DNA of 64,000 nt from Psychrobacter nivimaris (GCF_009812035.1 NZ_VZIZ01000009.1:62001-126000), one strand, 5' to 3'; positions 1-9,694 are shown, numbered from the stretch's first letter. The notes: generated by a model from the letters alone, not told the origin. Numbers and translations are program-made.

Positions 1-2646
1 ATAGCCTTTATCTAGTAGCAGCTCGATATAGTTAAAGGTATGTCTAGCACCTGCGTGACGATCGTATTCGGGCAATAGATAGTCAATAATGGCGATAACA
101 GGCTTGTCTATACTGCGCTCTCGCGCATTAAGAATATGCGCACCAGTAGTATGCTCACGAGCTAAGGTTTCTTCCCATTTCTCGAAAAAATTCTGTTTAT
201 TAATAACTTGATAAGCTTTGATGCCTGAGCCTGTGTCTGTACCATGCGATTTGCCCTCAAAGTGAACTACTTGGGAGGCTGGCTGCAGAACTACCTGACC
301 ACCATTATCTCTCGCCTGCATGCATAGGTCAGTGTCTTCATAATAAGCGGGTTCAAATAACTTATCAAAACCGCCAACCTTTCCCCAAAACTCGTGGGTG
401 ACCATTAAGGCTGCGCCTGAAATATAGTCGCAAGGTTTGATATAACAATATTCAGGTTTACTAGGTGTGTCATCATTACGGCCATAGTTGGCGCCGCCTG
501 CATTCTCCCAAACAATACCACCTGCCTCTTGTAGGCTACCGTCAGCATAAATTAACTTTGATCCTGTGATGAGTGTCTCTGGGTACTTCTCATAAACAGA
601 CGTTAAGCTCGAGAGCCAATGAGGCTGAACTTGGGTGTCATTATTTAAAAATAGAAGATATTTCCCACGAGCTTTACTTGCCCCTAGATTACAGTTACCA
701 GAGAAGCCTAGGTTTTTTGGTGTGCGCGATATGATTAAGTTTTTAAAATGATTGCTGGCGTTGATTGTCTCATCGGTTGAGCAGTCATCTGCTAATATAA
801 TCTCGTATGGCGTTTCATCTTGATTGGTAAAGGCAAGTATAGAGGCCAAACAATCTGCTGTATAAGACCACTCGTTATAAACAGGTACAATGATCGATAC
901 CATTGGTTCATCAACATGAGAGATTTGGTAACCTCGATCGCGTTGATGACTGAGTAAGAATGGCGTAGCACCTTCAAATGGACTGGCAGGGCGAATAACC
1001 TCAAAGTCATAACCACTATCTGCAGCAATGTAAAGAAACAGTCTTTCAATAACGTGTGCTAAGGTAGCGTTCATCTGGCTATCTTCTGTCTCAAAGTCCT
1101 CTAAGCTTAATTTACCTGAGAATAAGGGAGCCATTGCTTTTGGTCTAAACCAGAACATAGAGCCTGCTGGAAATTGCAGCTCAAAGCGACTGAGTATGTT
1201 GTTATCTATGCCAAGTTTGGTCAGGGTGCTCTTCCCATAATCCAACATGCTTTCCCAGTGCATGTGTTCTACAATTGCTGGAAATGGTAGGGCAGTTAAG
1301 GCGCCAATATTTTTCTTCTTATCCGCCAGTTTATCCAACAGATGACTTATATAGACGGGGCTATGTAGTAAATTATCAAGACTATAATCAAGCCAACCTG
1401 ATAAAGCGCTTCCATAGGGGCTCTTCTTGGAGTGCAGATGCAAGGCAAAATCGTACTCTAGCATCTCTTTGGCAAACCCAATAACCATCGGAGCAATGTC
1501 TCTACCACGATTAGGTAGTACCTTAATGTTTAGAGTATCTAAGTTATCAATTTTATTAAATGTGTTCTTTAAAATAATGGCTTTGTCTGCAGTATCGGTG
1601 GATACCAATAGATCAAAAGGGTAGGGTATGTTATTTAAGTATCTGACAAAGGTGTCACTAAGCTCTGGATAATACATATGAGCCATAACGGCGATAGTAC
1701 CTGGCGCATCTGGCTGAGCCACGACATCAAAAAAGTGCCCCGTTGCCAACGCTTGAGGGATGGTTTGACTCAAAGCATTGGTAGAATAGCCTTGAGTTTG
1801 ACCAATCTTTATATAATGGACTAGAGGGTTGAGTGTCTTAACCTCATCAGGAGTCATTTGAGCTTTATAATAGCGATTGTTGAAAGTGGCACTCGGATCA
1901 CGATTTTCGAAAGACCCAAACTGTAAGTAATGGGTAAGCGGGTCCATTCCTGCATTTAGAACATCTGGATATTTATTCAAATAAAAATGAGGATCAAAAG
2001 TATTGCTACTTTTAACCAATAAATAATCCTCTCTCAACGATGCAGGGAGTTTAGACAGGTTTTGATGAAATATCGCAGGGGACGTTTGTCGACCTTCATG
2101 AACGCCATGAAGAAGAAAATGTATGAGCGGATTAACACCAGCTTGTCTGATATCAGGATGCTTGGACAAATAAAACCCTGTATCGAAAAGCTTAGAAGGG
2201 TTTCGGCCTTCTTTCCAACCGTTATTCAGGTAATGTAGAGCAGGGTCTACTGCAGCATTGATGACATCAGGATAGGTGTCCAAGTAATAATCTGCATCAA
2301 AAAGCTTGCTTTTTTTAAGTCGCGTCATATCCTGGTCGATACGTGCTAGTTGGCTTTCAGTCACGTACTCTTGGTTATCTGGGTGCGTTATATAGTGGTA
2401 TAGACTGTTAACGCCATCTGCGATACCCGCATGTTTTTTATAAAAATTGGTATTAAAATGAGGACTAGGGTCACGGCCTTCGTCATTTCCATGTAGTACA
2501 TAATGAGTGATAGGGTGAAAATTGTTTTCGACAACATCTGGATAATGGGCTTTATACCAAATTTCATTAAATAATTTTGAATTTTTTATTTGGCGAACTA
2601 TTTCTAGTTGCTTTTTAGTGAGTTTATTGTATTTATAAACGAACAT
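1..2646 (-). CDS. Large multidomain glycosyltransferase (RgpF-like + GT2 + GT4), 3' end outside window
   Basis: 881 residues are visible, reading unbroken from ATG at 2646 to the left edge. Residues 26-289 hold about six copies of a module of the form FDxxYYLxxYPDVxxAGxxPLxHYxxxGxxEGRxPS. Around residue 315 begins an RgpF (rhamnan synthesis F)-like region with a LHSKKS segment. A GT2 domain starts near residue 580 (VSIIVPVYNE, then ADDCSTDET and the DxD-like FLNNDTQV). A GT4-type domain opens near residue 845 (IAIIDYLLPEYDRHAGA) and runs off the window. A GGAG ribosome-binding site lies 11 nt before the start. It is 51 nt downstream of a sulfotransferase gene and probably co-transcribed with it. 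The likely role is cytoplasmic assembly of a surface polysaccharide; the sugar specificity cannot be read. Confidence 0.88.
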   Translation of the reverse strand, partial: MFVYKYNKLTKKQLEIVRQIKNSKLFNEIWYKAHYPDVVENNFHPITHYVLHGNDEGRDPSPHFNTNFYKKHAGIADGVNSLYHYITHPDNQEYVTESQLARIDQDMTRLKKSKLFDADYYLDTYPDVINAAVDPALHYLNNGWKEGRNPSKLFDTGFYLSKHPDIRQAGVNPLIHFLLHGVHEGRQTSPAIFHQNLSKLPASLREDYLLVKSSNTFDPHFYLNKYPDVLNAGMDPLTHYLQFGSFENRDPSATFNNRYYKAQMTPDEVKTLNPLVHYIKIGQTQGYSTNALSQTIPQALATGHFFDVVAQPDAPGTIAVMAHMYYPELSDTFVRYLNNIPYPFDLLVSTDTADKAIILKNTFNKIDNLDTLNIKVLPNRGRDIAPMVIGFAKEMLEYDFALHLHSKKSPYGSALSGWLDYSLDNLLHSPVYISHLLDKLADKKKNIGALTALPFPAIVEHMHWESMLDYGKSTLTKLGIDNNILSRFELQFPAGSMFWFRPKAMAPLFSGKLSLEDFETEDSQMNATLAHVIERLFLYIAADSGYDFEVIRPASPFEGATPFLLSHQRDRGYQISHVDEPMVSIIVPVYNEWSYTADCLASILAFTNQDETPYEIILADDCSTDETINASNHFKNLIISRTPKNLGFSGNCNLGASKARGKYLLFLNNDTQVQPHWLSSLTSVYEKYPETLITGSKLIYADGSLQEAGGIVWENAGGANYGRNDDTPSKPEYCYIKPCDYISGAALMVTHEFWGKVGGFDKLFEPAYYEDTDLCMQARDNGGQVVLQPASQVVHFEGKSHGTDTGSGIKAYQVINKQNFFEKWEETLAREHTTGAHILNARERSIDKPVIAIIDYLLPEYDRHAGARHTFNYIELLLDKGY

Positions 2647-2697
2647 TTATATCACCACTCCTATCAGTTTTTTTATGTTGACCGTCTGTCTTTTCAG

Positions 2698-3483
2698 TTA
2701 GGTTCTTTTTGAGTACTTGTTGTATCTGTTCTCAAATACTTTTTGAGCAGTTTCATATAAAATAATTTCTCCCTTCAACGCATCTAACATCTTAGAATAA
2801 GTCTCTTTGGAAAGGTTGTCTTGAACATATTTGGTTTTGTCATCGATATTTTTGGAGGCTTCTGATATATTCTGCTGAGCAGGTTTAATGTTTTTTGTAA
2901 GCTCAGGAAAGTAAGTCTCTAAACGGTGACAAATGAATTCAAAAGATTCATCGAAACGATCTACTAAACCAAAACATCTAGCCGTCTGCATGTTATTTAA
3001 TGCGCTATTGACAACGATGTCAGTCAGCTCATCACGATTCCAGTTCTTTATATAACGGTTGTCTGCAATGGTCGCAAGTTGTATTCCAAAGCATGCATTA
3101 ATTTTTGGATTATTTAAATTTCGGCGAACATACATCTCCATCGTAACGTCATCATTCATCAACTTTTGTACGTCTTTTTCGAAGTGATAGCATGATTGGA
3201 TACGCTCTATAGGGTTACGTAAGAAAAAGACAGGATGGAATATTACACCTGAGTAGACAGGTACGGGTAGCCCTACTTGATGTGATGTAATGACCCGAGA
3301 TTCTGGATGAGCTTGTTGTATTTGAGTTAGATGTTCGATGCTAATACGGGCACCCGGATTTTCAGTATCGTAAGAAGTCATTTGATCTTGAAAGAGTTTT
3401 GATAAAGCACGATCGAAGGTGGTACCTGCATTTTTAAAAATATGCAGATGTAGCAAAACGTGATGTAGGAAATGAGTGTCCAT
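2698..3483 (-). CDS. Sulfotransferase family protein (first of two paralogues)
   Basis: The 261-residue protein has the two PAPS-binding signatures of sulfotransferases. The 5'-phosphosulfate loop is at residues 14-22 (HIFKNAGTT, Lys17), and the 3'-phosphate site has Arg89 and Ser97 in FFLRNPIERIQSCYHF. This resembles the Sulfotransfer_2 family, which moves sulfate from PAPS to a sugar hydroxyl. No signal peptide or membrane segment is visible, so it should act in the cytoplasm. It precedes the large glycosyltransferase on the same strand. Its closest relative in the window is the protein at 6559-7293, with the same loop and similar spacing between motifs. The acceptor is unknown. The ATG start has only a weak G-rich ribosome site. 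Confidence 0.8.
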   Translation of the reverse strand: MDTHFLHHVLLHLHIFKNAGTTFDRALSKLFQDQMTSYDTENPGARISIEHLTQIQQAHPESRVITSHQVGLPVPVYSGVIFHPVFFLRNPIERIQSCYHFEKDVQKLMNDDVTMEMYVRRNLNNPKINACFGIQLATIADNRYIKNWNRDELTDIVVNSALNNMQTARCFGLVDRFDESFEFICHRLETYFPELTKNIKPAQQNISEASKNIDDKTKYVQDNLSKETYSKMLDALKGEIILYETAQKVFENRYNKYSKRT

Positions 3484-3852
3484 AAAACCCCATAATTTCT
3501 ATTCAGATGTAGTTAATAAAAGTATATCATGAACTTTAAGTAAGAAATATTCGAATGCATTATCTGTTGAGCTTAGGGTTAAGTTAATAGATATTCACAA
3601 TGAGTATGAATATCTGGAGAACCTAGCAAATGCCTAGTACCTAGGATAGGGTTTTATGTATAATGATACATTCAGTACTTACTAGTGTAACAAACTGACC
3701 GATGATGCTATTTAGGAAATAATTGAGAAATGCTCTAGTTTCTTACAGGTTGGCACTTTACAAATATGGATAACCGCAAAATTTAATAATTTAATTTTAC
3801 TTGGATTCGTCTTTGAATCTAAGCTATATGAGATGGTAGAGGATATAACGAT
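3484..3852. other. Divergent intergenic region of the glycosyltransferase/sulfotransferase pairs
   Basis: This 369-bp AT-rich spacer separates the two divergent pairs and must contain promoters for both. A TATAAT hexamer at 3659-3664 is a candidate -10 for the rightward transcript, but no convincing -35 lies 16-18 bp upstream. An imperfect palindrome sits near 3633-3645. No gene or RNA was recognised. Confidence 0.35.
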
Positions 3853-6555
3853 ATGACAGTCGCACCTGCAAATGAAGTAATGGGATATATTGATAGAATT
3901 GATTCTGGTTTTATCTTTGGTTGGGGTTTGGATAAAGACAGTAACAATGATGTATCTACCATTATGATAGAGACAAGCGACGGTCAAATAGTAGCTAAAG
4001 GTGTCACAGAAATTTTCCGTGGGGACTTAGTCAAAAAGGGTATAGCAGAAAAGGGCACAAATGGCTTTCAGCTACCAATCCATATAGATGCAAAACTCAA
4101 ACCAGATTCTAAGCTCAATTTATATGTTAACGGTAATTTAGTAGAAAAAAGTGGCAAAGCAACCTTAGAATATCATAACGGTTATTTTTGGGGGGCCGTG
4201 CTTAAGCTGCCAACCAGTGAATTGAACTGTACCATCGTCTCTGAGAGTTTTGAAGGTGAAAGTAATATCTCGTTATACCACAATGAGGGTATTATTTATA
4301 GACAACCGGTGATGCTGAATAAAGGTGAAAACTTTTTTAAGGTTAATATACCACATGCTCTATTTGATAATACCAGCAAGCTCATATCTCTAGGAGTGGA
4401 TGGTTTTCCTTTCCTTTTATGGTCAGATTATATTTATTTCGCAGACAACCTAACGCCTTGGGAGTATCTAAAGAGCTCTTCTAATAGCCAAGGTATGATG
4501 GCGTTATCCAAGCAAGCGCAGTTCCGTTATGAGTCATTGGCGCTGAATTTGAACAATCAGATAAAGAGTAGTGTGGTTGGCGCCGCGCATAACGTTATCG
4601 CTGAAGGCTGGCAGGGAAGGAAAAAATTCCCTAAACTGACATTACCTAAGCATGACAATCCGGATGTCTCAATCATTATTCCTGCTTATAATAAGTTTGA
4701 ACTCACCTACAATTGTATTGCATCGATCATCTTAGCATTCAATAAAACCAGCTACGAGGTGCTAGTAGCAGATGATAACTCTAGCGATGAAACCAGTGAT
4801 TTAGAAGATTTTGTAGACAATGTGGTACATGTTAAAAGTAAAGACAACTTGCGGTTTTTACTAAACTGTAATAATGCGGCCGAGTATACCAAAGGCGATT
4901 ATATTGTCTTTTTAAACAATGATACTGAAGTAACCAGCTATTGGCTAGATGAGTTAATCGCTCCTTTCAAAACAGATGATAAGGTTGGCTTAACGGGTTC
5001 TAAGCTACTGAATACCAATGGTACTCTACAAGAGGCCGGAGGAATTATTTGGGGCAGTGGTCAGCCTTGGAACTATGGAAATGGCGGCAATGCTTCGGAG
5101 CCTAAGTATAACTACAACCGTCAAGCAGATTACTTATCAGGTGCATCACTTTGTATACCAAAAACCGTTTGGCAGCAGGTAGGGGGGTTTAGTACCGAGC
5201 TTGTGCCTTGTTATTATGAAGATACAGACATTGCCTTTAAAGTTCGTCAGCATGGCTACACGACTATCTACTGTCCACTGTCTCGTGTGGTGCACTTTGA
5301 AGGGCAGAGCCATGGTACCGATGTCACTAAAGGGCTCAAAGCTTATCAAGTGGTCAATGAATCTACCTTTAAGTCTAAGTGGTTCCAAGAATACAAACAC
5401 AATGGCAAGCAAGGGGTCGCCCCAGACATCGAAAAAGATAGAGGTATCGATCACCGAGTATTGATGATTGATTATGCCACTCCCAATCCAACCACTGATG
5501 CTGGTAGTTATGCAGCGGTAGAAGAGATTAAGCTAATACAAGCACTGGGCATTAAAGTTACTTTCGTTCCTGAAAACATGGCGCATTTGGGCAGTCTAAC
5601 CCATGACTTACAACGCATGGGGGTTGAGGTGTTATATGCGCCTTTCTATAACTCAGTGTTTGATGCTATTGAGAAACGCATCAATGAGTTCGATGCTATT
5701 TATATCACCAGATTCTCAGTTGCCGAAAAGTATCTTGACGCTATACGCGCCCGTACTCAAGCGAAAATTATCTTCAATAATGCAGACCTACACTTCTTAA
5801 GAGAGTTAAGAACAGTTGGCAAAACTAATGAGTATACGCTAGAGCAAGCGCTAGCAACTCGTGGCAGAGAGCTCGATGTGTTAGGTAAGGTAGACGCTGT
5901 GCTCAGCTATAATGAGACAGAGCACGCAGTTATCTTATCGCATATATTGAAGCAAGATAATATTTTCAAATGCCCTTGGGTGCTTTCACCCAAAACAGCG
6001 GGCAAGTCCTTTGCAGAGCGTGAGGGTATCGCTTTCTTAGGGGGATATCGCCACCATCCTAACGTAAAAGCTGTTGAGTTCTTTGCGATGAAAGTGATGC
6101 CTTTGATTACCAAAGCAAACCCAAACATTATATTTTATGTCTATGGCAGTCATGTACCTGAGCAAATTAAAATGCTTGAGTCAGACAATATTAAAATAGT
6201 GGGTTTTGCTGAAAACCTAGATGATGTATTCCATAATCATAGACTTATCGTGGCGCCTTTGTTATCAGGTGCTGGTATCAAGGGTAAAGTGTTAGAAGCT
6301 ATGGCTTATGGTGTGCCTCAGGTATTGACAAGCGTTGGTGCGGAAGCTACTGGTCTAAATCACAAAATCAGTGCTTGGATTAAAGATGAGGAACAAGGGT
6401 TGGCTGAGGGTGTGTTGCAGCTCTACAATGACGAACAACTATGGAATAAGTGTTCAGAAAACTCTCAAATCATTGCGCAAGAATCCTTTAGTTACAAACA
6501 TGGTGTAGAGATGATGCAAAAAATATTCAATTATATTGGTATTTATACGGGGTAA
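3853..6555 (+). CDS. Bifunctional glycosyltransferase, GT2 domain fused to GT4 domain
   Basis: The protein has 900 residues. Residues 1-220 form a beta-rich N-terminal part with no recognised family. A GT2 domain begins near residue 269 (PDVSIIIPAYNKFELTYNC), with the nucleotide-binding ADDNSSDET and metal-binding FLNNDTEV. A GT4 domain begins near residue 536 (VLMIDYATPNPTTDAGSY) and contains the nucleotide-sugar site GAGIKGKVLEAMAYGVPQV near residue 815. The GT2-GT4 order matches the visible part of the minus-strand transferase at 1-2646, so the two are partial paralogues. The next gene, a sulfotransferase, starts 3 nt after the stop, which implies translational coupling. It probably adds two different sugars to a growing surface glycan. 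The substrate is not inferable. Confidence 0.9.
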   Translation: MTVAPANEVMGYIDRIDSGFIFGWGLDKDSNNDVSTIMIETSDGQIVAKGVTEIFRGDLVKKGIAEKGTNGFQLPIHIDAKLKPDSKLNLYVNGNLVEKSGKATLEYHNGYFWGAVLKLPTSELNCTIVSESFEGESNISLYHNEGIIYRQPVMLNKGENFFKVNIPHALFDNTSKLISLGVDGFPFLLWSDYIYFADNLTPWEYLKSSSNSQGMMALSKQAQFRYESLALNLNNQIKSSVVGAAHNVIAEGWQGRKKFPKLTLPKHDNPDVSIIIPAYNKFELTYNCIASIILAFNKTSYEVLVADDNSSDETSDLEDFVDNVVHVKSKDNLRFLLNCNNAAEYTKGDYIVFLNNDTEVTSYWLDELIAPFKTDDKVGLTGSKLLNTNGTLQEAGGIIWGSGQPWNYGNGGNASEPKYNYNRQADYLSGASLCIPKTVWQQVGGFSTELVPCYYEDTDIAFKVRQHGYTTIYCPLSRVVHFEGQSHGTDVTKGLKAYQVVNESTFKSKWFQEYKHNGKQGVAPDIEKDRGIDHRVLMIDYATPNPTTDAGSYAAVEEIKLIQALGIKVTFVPENMAHLGSLTHDLQRMGVEVLYAPFYNSVFDAIEKRINEFDAIYITRFSVAEKYLDAIRARTQAKIIFNNADLHFLRELRTVGKTNEYTLEQALATRGRELDVLGKVDAVLSYNETEHAVILSHILKQDNIFKCPWVLSPKTAGKSFAEREGIAFLGGYRHHPNVKAVEFFAMKVMPLITKANPNIIFYVYGSHVPEQIKMLESDNIKIVGFAENLDDVFHNHRLIVAPLLSGAGIKGKVLEAMAYGVPQVLTSVGAEATGLNHKISAWIKDEEQGLAEGVLQLYNDEQLWNKCSENSQIIAQESFSYKHGVEMMQKIFNYIGIYTG

Positions 6556-6558
6556 CTT

Positions 6559-7293
6559 ATGAGAACAGTTATATTGCATTATCACTTGTTTAAGAATGCT
6601 GGCACTTCGATGGATGCGACTTTAAACAGAAACTTCCCTGGTGATTTATGGGTCACTAGAGAGTTCCCAAGTGATCCTAAAAGTAATGCAGAACAACTTA
6701 AGCAGTGGATTATCGACGAACCGCAAGCCATTTGTTTTTCATCGCATACTGCTTTTTTGCCACCACCAGAAATCGAAAATGTCACTATTATCCCAGTGAT
6801 ATTTATGCGTCATCCCATCGATCGTATTATATCTGCTTATTCGTTTGAGCGTGATCAAGGTGCAGATACCTTCGGCTCGACTCTGGCTCGAAATACGGCA
6901 CTCAGTGGCTATATTGAGACCCGCCTATCAATACCTAATGATCATCAGTGCCGCAATTTTCATGTCGAAAAGTTTAGCCGAATGTTTGGTAAAGGAAACA
7001 GCCTTACACAGCGACTTGTGAATGCAAAAAAAGCCATCGAAGCTTTGCCTTTCGTTGGTGATGTGGGGGATTTTGATAACTCTATCAAACGGTTAGAGGC
7101 ATTGTTGAAAGATAATGGTTTAGAGGTAGATCTGACAGCAGAGAGAAAGAATGTGTCAAGACAGCCAAAGACTATCGATGAAAAGCTAAAGAGCCTGCAT
7201 GAGAGTATGGGTGATGAGCTTTATAACAAGCTGATGGCTGCTAATAAAGAAGATTTAGAATTGTATGAGTTTTTGTCTGATAATAATAGATAG
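6559..7293 (+). CDS. Sulfotransferase family protein (second paralogue)
   Basis: The 244-residue protein has the 5'-phosphosulfate loop at residues 9-17 (HLFKNAGTS, Lys12) and the 3'-phosphate site in FMRHPIDRIISAY (Arg84, Ser92), as expected of a PAPS-dependent sulfotransferase. Its tail (ELYNKLMAANKEDLELYEF) resembles the tail of the 2698-3483 protein. It follows a GT2-GT4 glycosyltransferase by 3 nt and is surely in the same transcript. It lacks a signal peptide or membrane helix, so it is expected to sulfate a glycan intermediate in the cytoplasm. Acceptor specificity is unknown. Confidence 0.8.
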   Translation: MRTVILHYHLFKNAGTSMDATLNRNFPGDLWVTREFPSDPKSNAEQLKQWIIDEPQAICFSSHTAFLPPPEIENVTIIPVIFMRHPIDRIISAYSFERDQGADTFGSTLARNTALSGYIETRLSIPNDHQCRNFHVEKFSRMFGKGNSLTQRLVNAKKAIEALPFVGDVGDFDNSIKRLEALLKDNGLEVDLTAERKNVSRQPKTIDEKLKSLHESMGDELYNKLMAANKEDLELYEFLSDNNR

Positions 7294-7316
7294 TTTTTCT
7301 CGTCTGAAGTTGTAGT

Positions 7317-7413
7317 CGATACTAAATAAAATGTATATTATGCTGTGTGATATATAGATTTCTTTATTGTCTTCTATGTCTATTCAGAAAGAGGATAAGA
7401 AAAATTAGTATCG
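7317..7413. repeat. Intergenic inverted repeat, possible degenerate member of the palindrome family
   Basis: The 9-bp arms CGATACTAA (7317-7325) and TTAGTATCG (7405-7413) are perfect inverted copies. The segment 7313-7332 matches 35243-35262 at 18 of 20 positions; the latter lies just left of another palindrome. This suggests a shared dispersed element, but the core here is poorly conserved. Confidence 0.35.
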
Positions 7414-7515
7414 CTCCTCTGTATTTTTTTATATTAGTATGATCATACATGATTTTTCTGATGTCGAAAAAGACTAATCTTCAAGTCAGTCATGTTATTT
7501 TAAAAAGAGGTTTGA

Positions 7516-8166
7516 ATGTCAAATATAAGTGAACAGCAAAAAATACCAAAAAATATTGTACAGTATTGGTCAGATAGGAATATATCTGAGAATTTGAAAA
7601 AGCTAAGTAGTTCGTGGGTAGAAGTATATCCTGACTATAATTACAAATTATATAATAGAGAGTCAGCCATTGATTTCTTAACAGAAAATTATAACCGAGA
7701 AGTTGTAAATGCTTTTGAGGTTTTAAAAGTTCCAGCAATGCAGTCAGACTTATTTAGAATAGCTTATCTATTGGCTAATGGCGGCATGTACATGGATATA
7801 TCTCAAAAAGCTCATAAACCGTTAAATGAGATAATATTTAAGATAAATAAGCTAATAGTTTTTAGCAGAGATTCAGGGTCTATCATCAATGGTATGATTT
7901 TAACACCTAAAGATAACAGCTTATTGAGAGTTATATTTGAGAACATATTGGGAAATATATCCCGTAGAGATGACTATAGAGCTTACCATGTAACAGGACC
8001 GGCTAACTTTAATAAAGTTCTTAGTAATGAAAATTGTGTTGTATTAAAGAAGCAAGATGTCCTAAAGTATATAAGTGGAGATAAGTTATATGAGAGAAAA
8101 AACGACCACTGGACAACTATTAATAGTATCGAAAATGCTTATTACAATAATAATGATTTTAGATAG
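7516..8166 (+). CDS. GT32-like glycosyltransferase (DXD sugar-binding family), atypical motif
   Basis: The 216-residue protein starts at an ATG behind a strong AAAGAGG site. It shows the hallmarks of the OCH1/capsular GT32 family: IPKNIVQYW at residues 10-18, SDLFRIAYLLANGG at 77-90, and then the place where the DXD motif belongs. Here that motif reads MDIS (Asp94, Ile95, Ser96), so the second acidic metal ligand appears to be missing. Either Asp94 suffices, the alignment shifts, or the enzyme is impaired. The gene is notably AT-rich compared with the flanking housekeeping genes, which fits a transferred cassette. It lies between two sulfotransferase genes in the polysaccharide locus. Confidence 0.72.
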   Translation: MSNISEQQKIPKNIVQYWSDRNISENLKKLSSSWVEVYPDYNYKLYNRESAIDFLTENYNREVVNAFEVLKVPAMQSDLFRIAYLLANGGMYMDISQKAHKPLNEIIFKINKLIVFSRDSGSIINGMILTPKDNSLLRVIFENILGNISRRDDYRAYHVTGPANFNKVLSNENCVVLKKQDVLKYISGDKLYERKNDHWTTINSIENAYYNNNDFR

Positions 8167-8306
8167 GGGTTATCTACTTCATTCAAGGTCATGTTACTAT
8201 TTAGAGTAACTCTAATATATAAGTATTATAATTCTAATCTAAACCAAAGTTTTGTAACTACAACCTAAATTATAATGTATCTACAGTAATATAAAAGGTA
8301 TCTGCT

Positions 8307-9368
8307 TTGAAATGTGTTTTACATATTGGAACTGAAAAGTCTGGAACTACATCAATACAGAGCTTTCTGCAAAAAAATAGAGGAATATTTTCAGATAATG
8401 ATTGTTATATTCCAATAGCTCCCGCTATATCTTCTAGAAATTTCAATCATCGTAAGCTTGCTACAGCTATGCTAGACATGGATCATGTAGATGATGCTAG
8501 AAAAGCACTTGAAATTCAAGATGCTGATTCATTTAATACTTGGCGTAATGTTTTTCTTGATCAGTTATCGGAGGAAATTAATAATAACAATACTTATAAA
8601 AATTATATATTTAGTAGTGAACATTTATCTTCTAGGCTCGTTAGTATAGACGAAATTACACGCTTGAAAGTATATCTTCAAAGATTTTTCGATACTATTG
8701 AGGTTGTTCTTTATATCAGGCGGCAGGATAAATATGCAGTTAGCCTATACTCTACAGCTTTGAAAGCTGGTTCTGTACATGAATTTACATTCAATTATAG
8801 GAATCCAGTGAATGGTAGGTTTGATTATCATATGATGTATTCTAAGTGGTCAGAGGTTTTTGGTAAGAACTATATTGATGTACGCATATTTGAACGAGAT
8901 AAGTTTTATAAAAAAGACTTAACGTTAGATTTTTTAAAGGCAGTAGGTTTCCATGAAAATGTAATAAATGGTACGCAGTGGCTAATGCCTGCAAAAGCAA
9001 ATCCATCATTGAATGCACTTGGGCAGTCATACTTGAGATATTATAACGCTATCAATCCTAAAGGGTTAGACCCAAGGCTTCACAAACAAAGACGCCATTT
9101 AATTGAGTTTTTAGAGAGAAATTATGGTGGCAATGGTTATTTACCTACTCAAAGCGAAGCAAGTGAGTGGTATGGTTTCTTTGAAAAAGTTAATAATAAA
9201 CTACTGTTGGAATTAGGAAATAGTACCGAGCAACTGTTTGACACTAGTTTCGATAGTTATCCTAAAGAAAAAGACCATTTTATTTATACAAGTAAAGATC
9301 TTTTAAATGTTTCAAAAGAGTTTTCTGAGTATTTAACAGATATAAATAAGCTCAATCAATCACGCTGA
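8307..9368 (+). CDS. Sulfotransferase-like protein (third, distinct subfamily), TTG start
   Basis: The 353-residue protein begins LHIGTEKSGTTSIQSF, a P-loop-like 5'-phosphosulfate site (Lys11, Thr14, Thr15). A putative 3'-phosphate site is VVLYIRRQDKYAVSLY (Arg138, Ser146). It is longer than, and not closely similar to, the two KNAGT-type sulfotransferases upstream. The start is TTG at 8307, 7 nt after an AAAAGG site; the next in-frame ATG (MLDMDH, residue 55) would delete the PAPS loop, so TTG is preferred. The gene is AT-rich like its left neighbour. A role in sulfating a sugar of the local polysaccharide is inferred from motif and context. Confidence 0.72.
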   Translation: MKCVLHIGTEKSGTTSIQSFLQKNRGIFSDNDCYIPIAPAISSRNFNHRKLATAMLDMDHVDDARKALEIQDADSFNTWRNVFLDQLSEEINNNNTYKNYIFSSEHLSSRLVSIDEITRLKVYLQRFFDTIEVVLYIRRQDKYAVSLYSTALKAGSVHEFTFNYRNPVNGRFDYHMMYSKWSEVFGKNYIDVRIFERDKFYKKDLTLDFLKAVGFHENVINGTQWLMPAKANPSLNALGQSYLRYYNAINPKGLDPRLHKQRRHLIEFLERNYGGNGYLPTQSEASEWYGFFEKVNNKLLLELGNSTEQLFDTSFDSYPKEKDHFIYTSKDLLNVSKEFSEYLTDINKLNQSR

Positions 9369-9694
9369 TTAAAGCAGTAAGAGTTTTTGAGATTTTTAAT
9401 AGTAAATGCCTTCTGCCTTGTAAAGTCACTGTAAAATAGCTATGTAAGGTTAATGTACTCAGCAATGAATCAATAGTATCGGATAGTTTTTTTATATTAA
9501 TGAAAGTATAAAATATATTTCATCCATTTTAACTGAAAAATAGTTATCAGCAAAAAAATTTGTATGAATTCTCAGTTTGGAGCAAGGATAGACCTAAAAA
9601 CCACAAATAAATATTTAGAACATCGGTATTTTTTTAGAACAAGAGTGAAGTTAAGCCATAACTCTATCTTTTAGTTCCTTGAGAGAGCTTTAAT
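9369..9694. other. AT-rich spacer with no recognisable gene
   Basis: Between the third sulfotransferase and the ugd remnant there is about 326 bp of AT-rich sequence. No intact reading frame, RNA gene or strong terminator was recognised. It may be part of the same decayed region. Confidence 0.4.
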
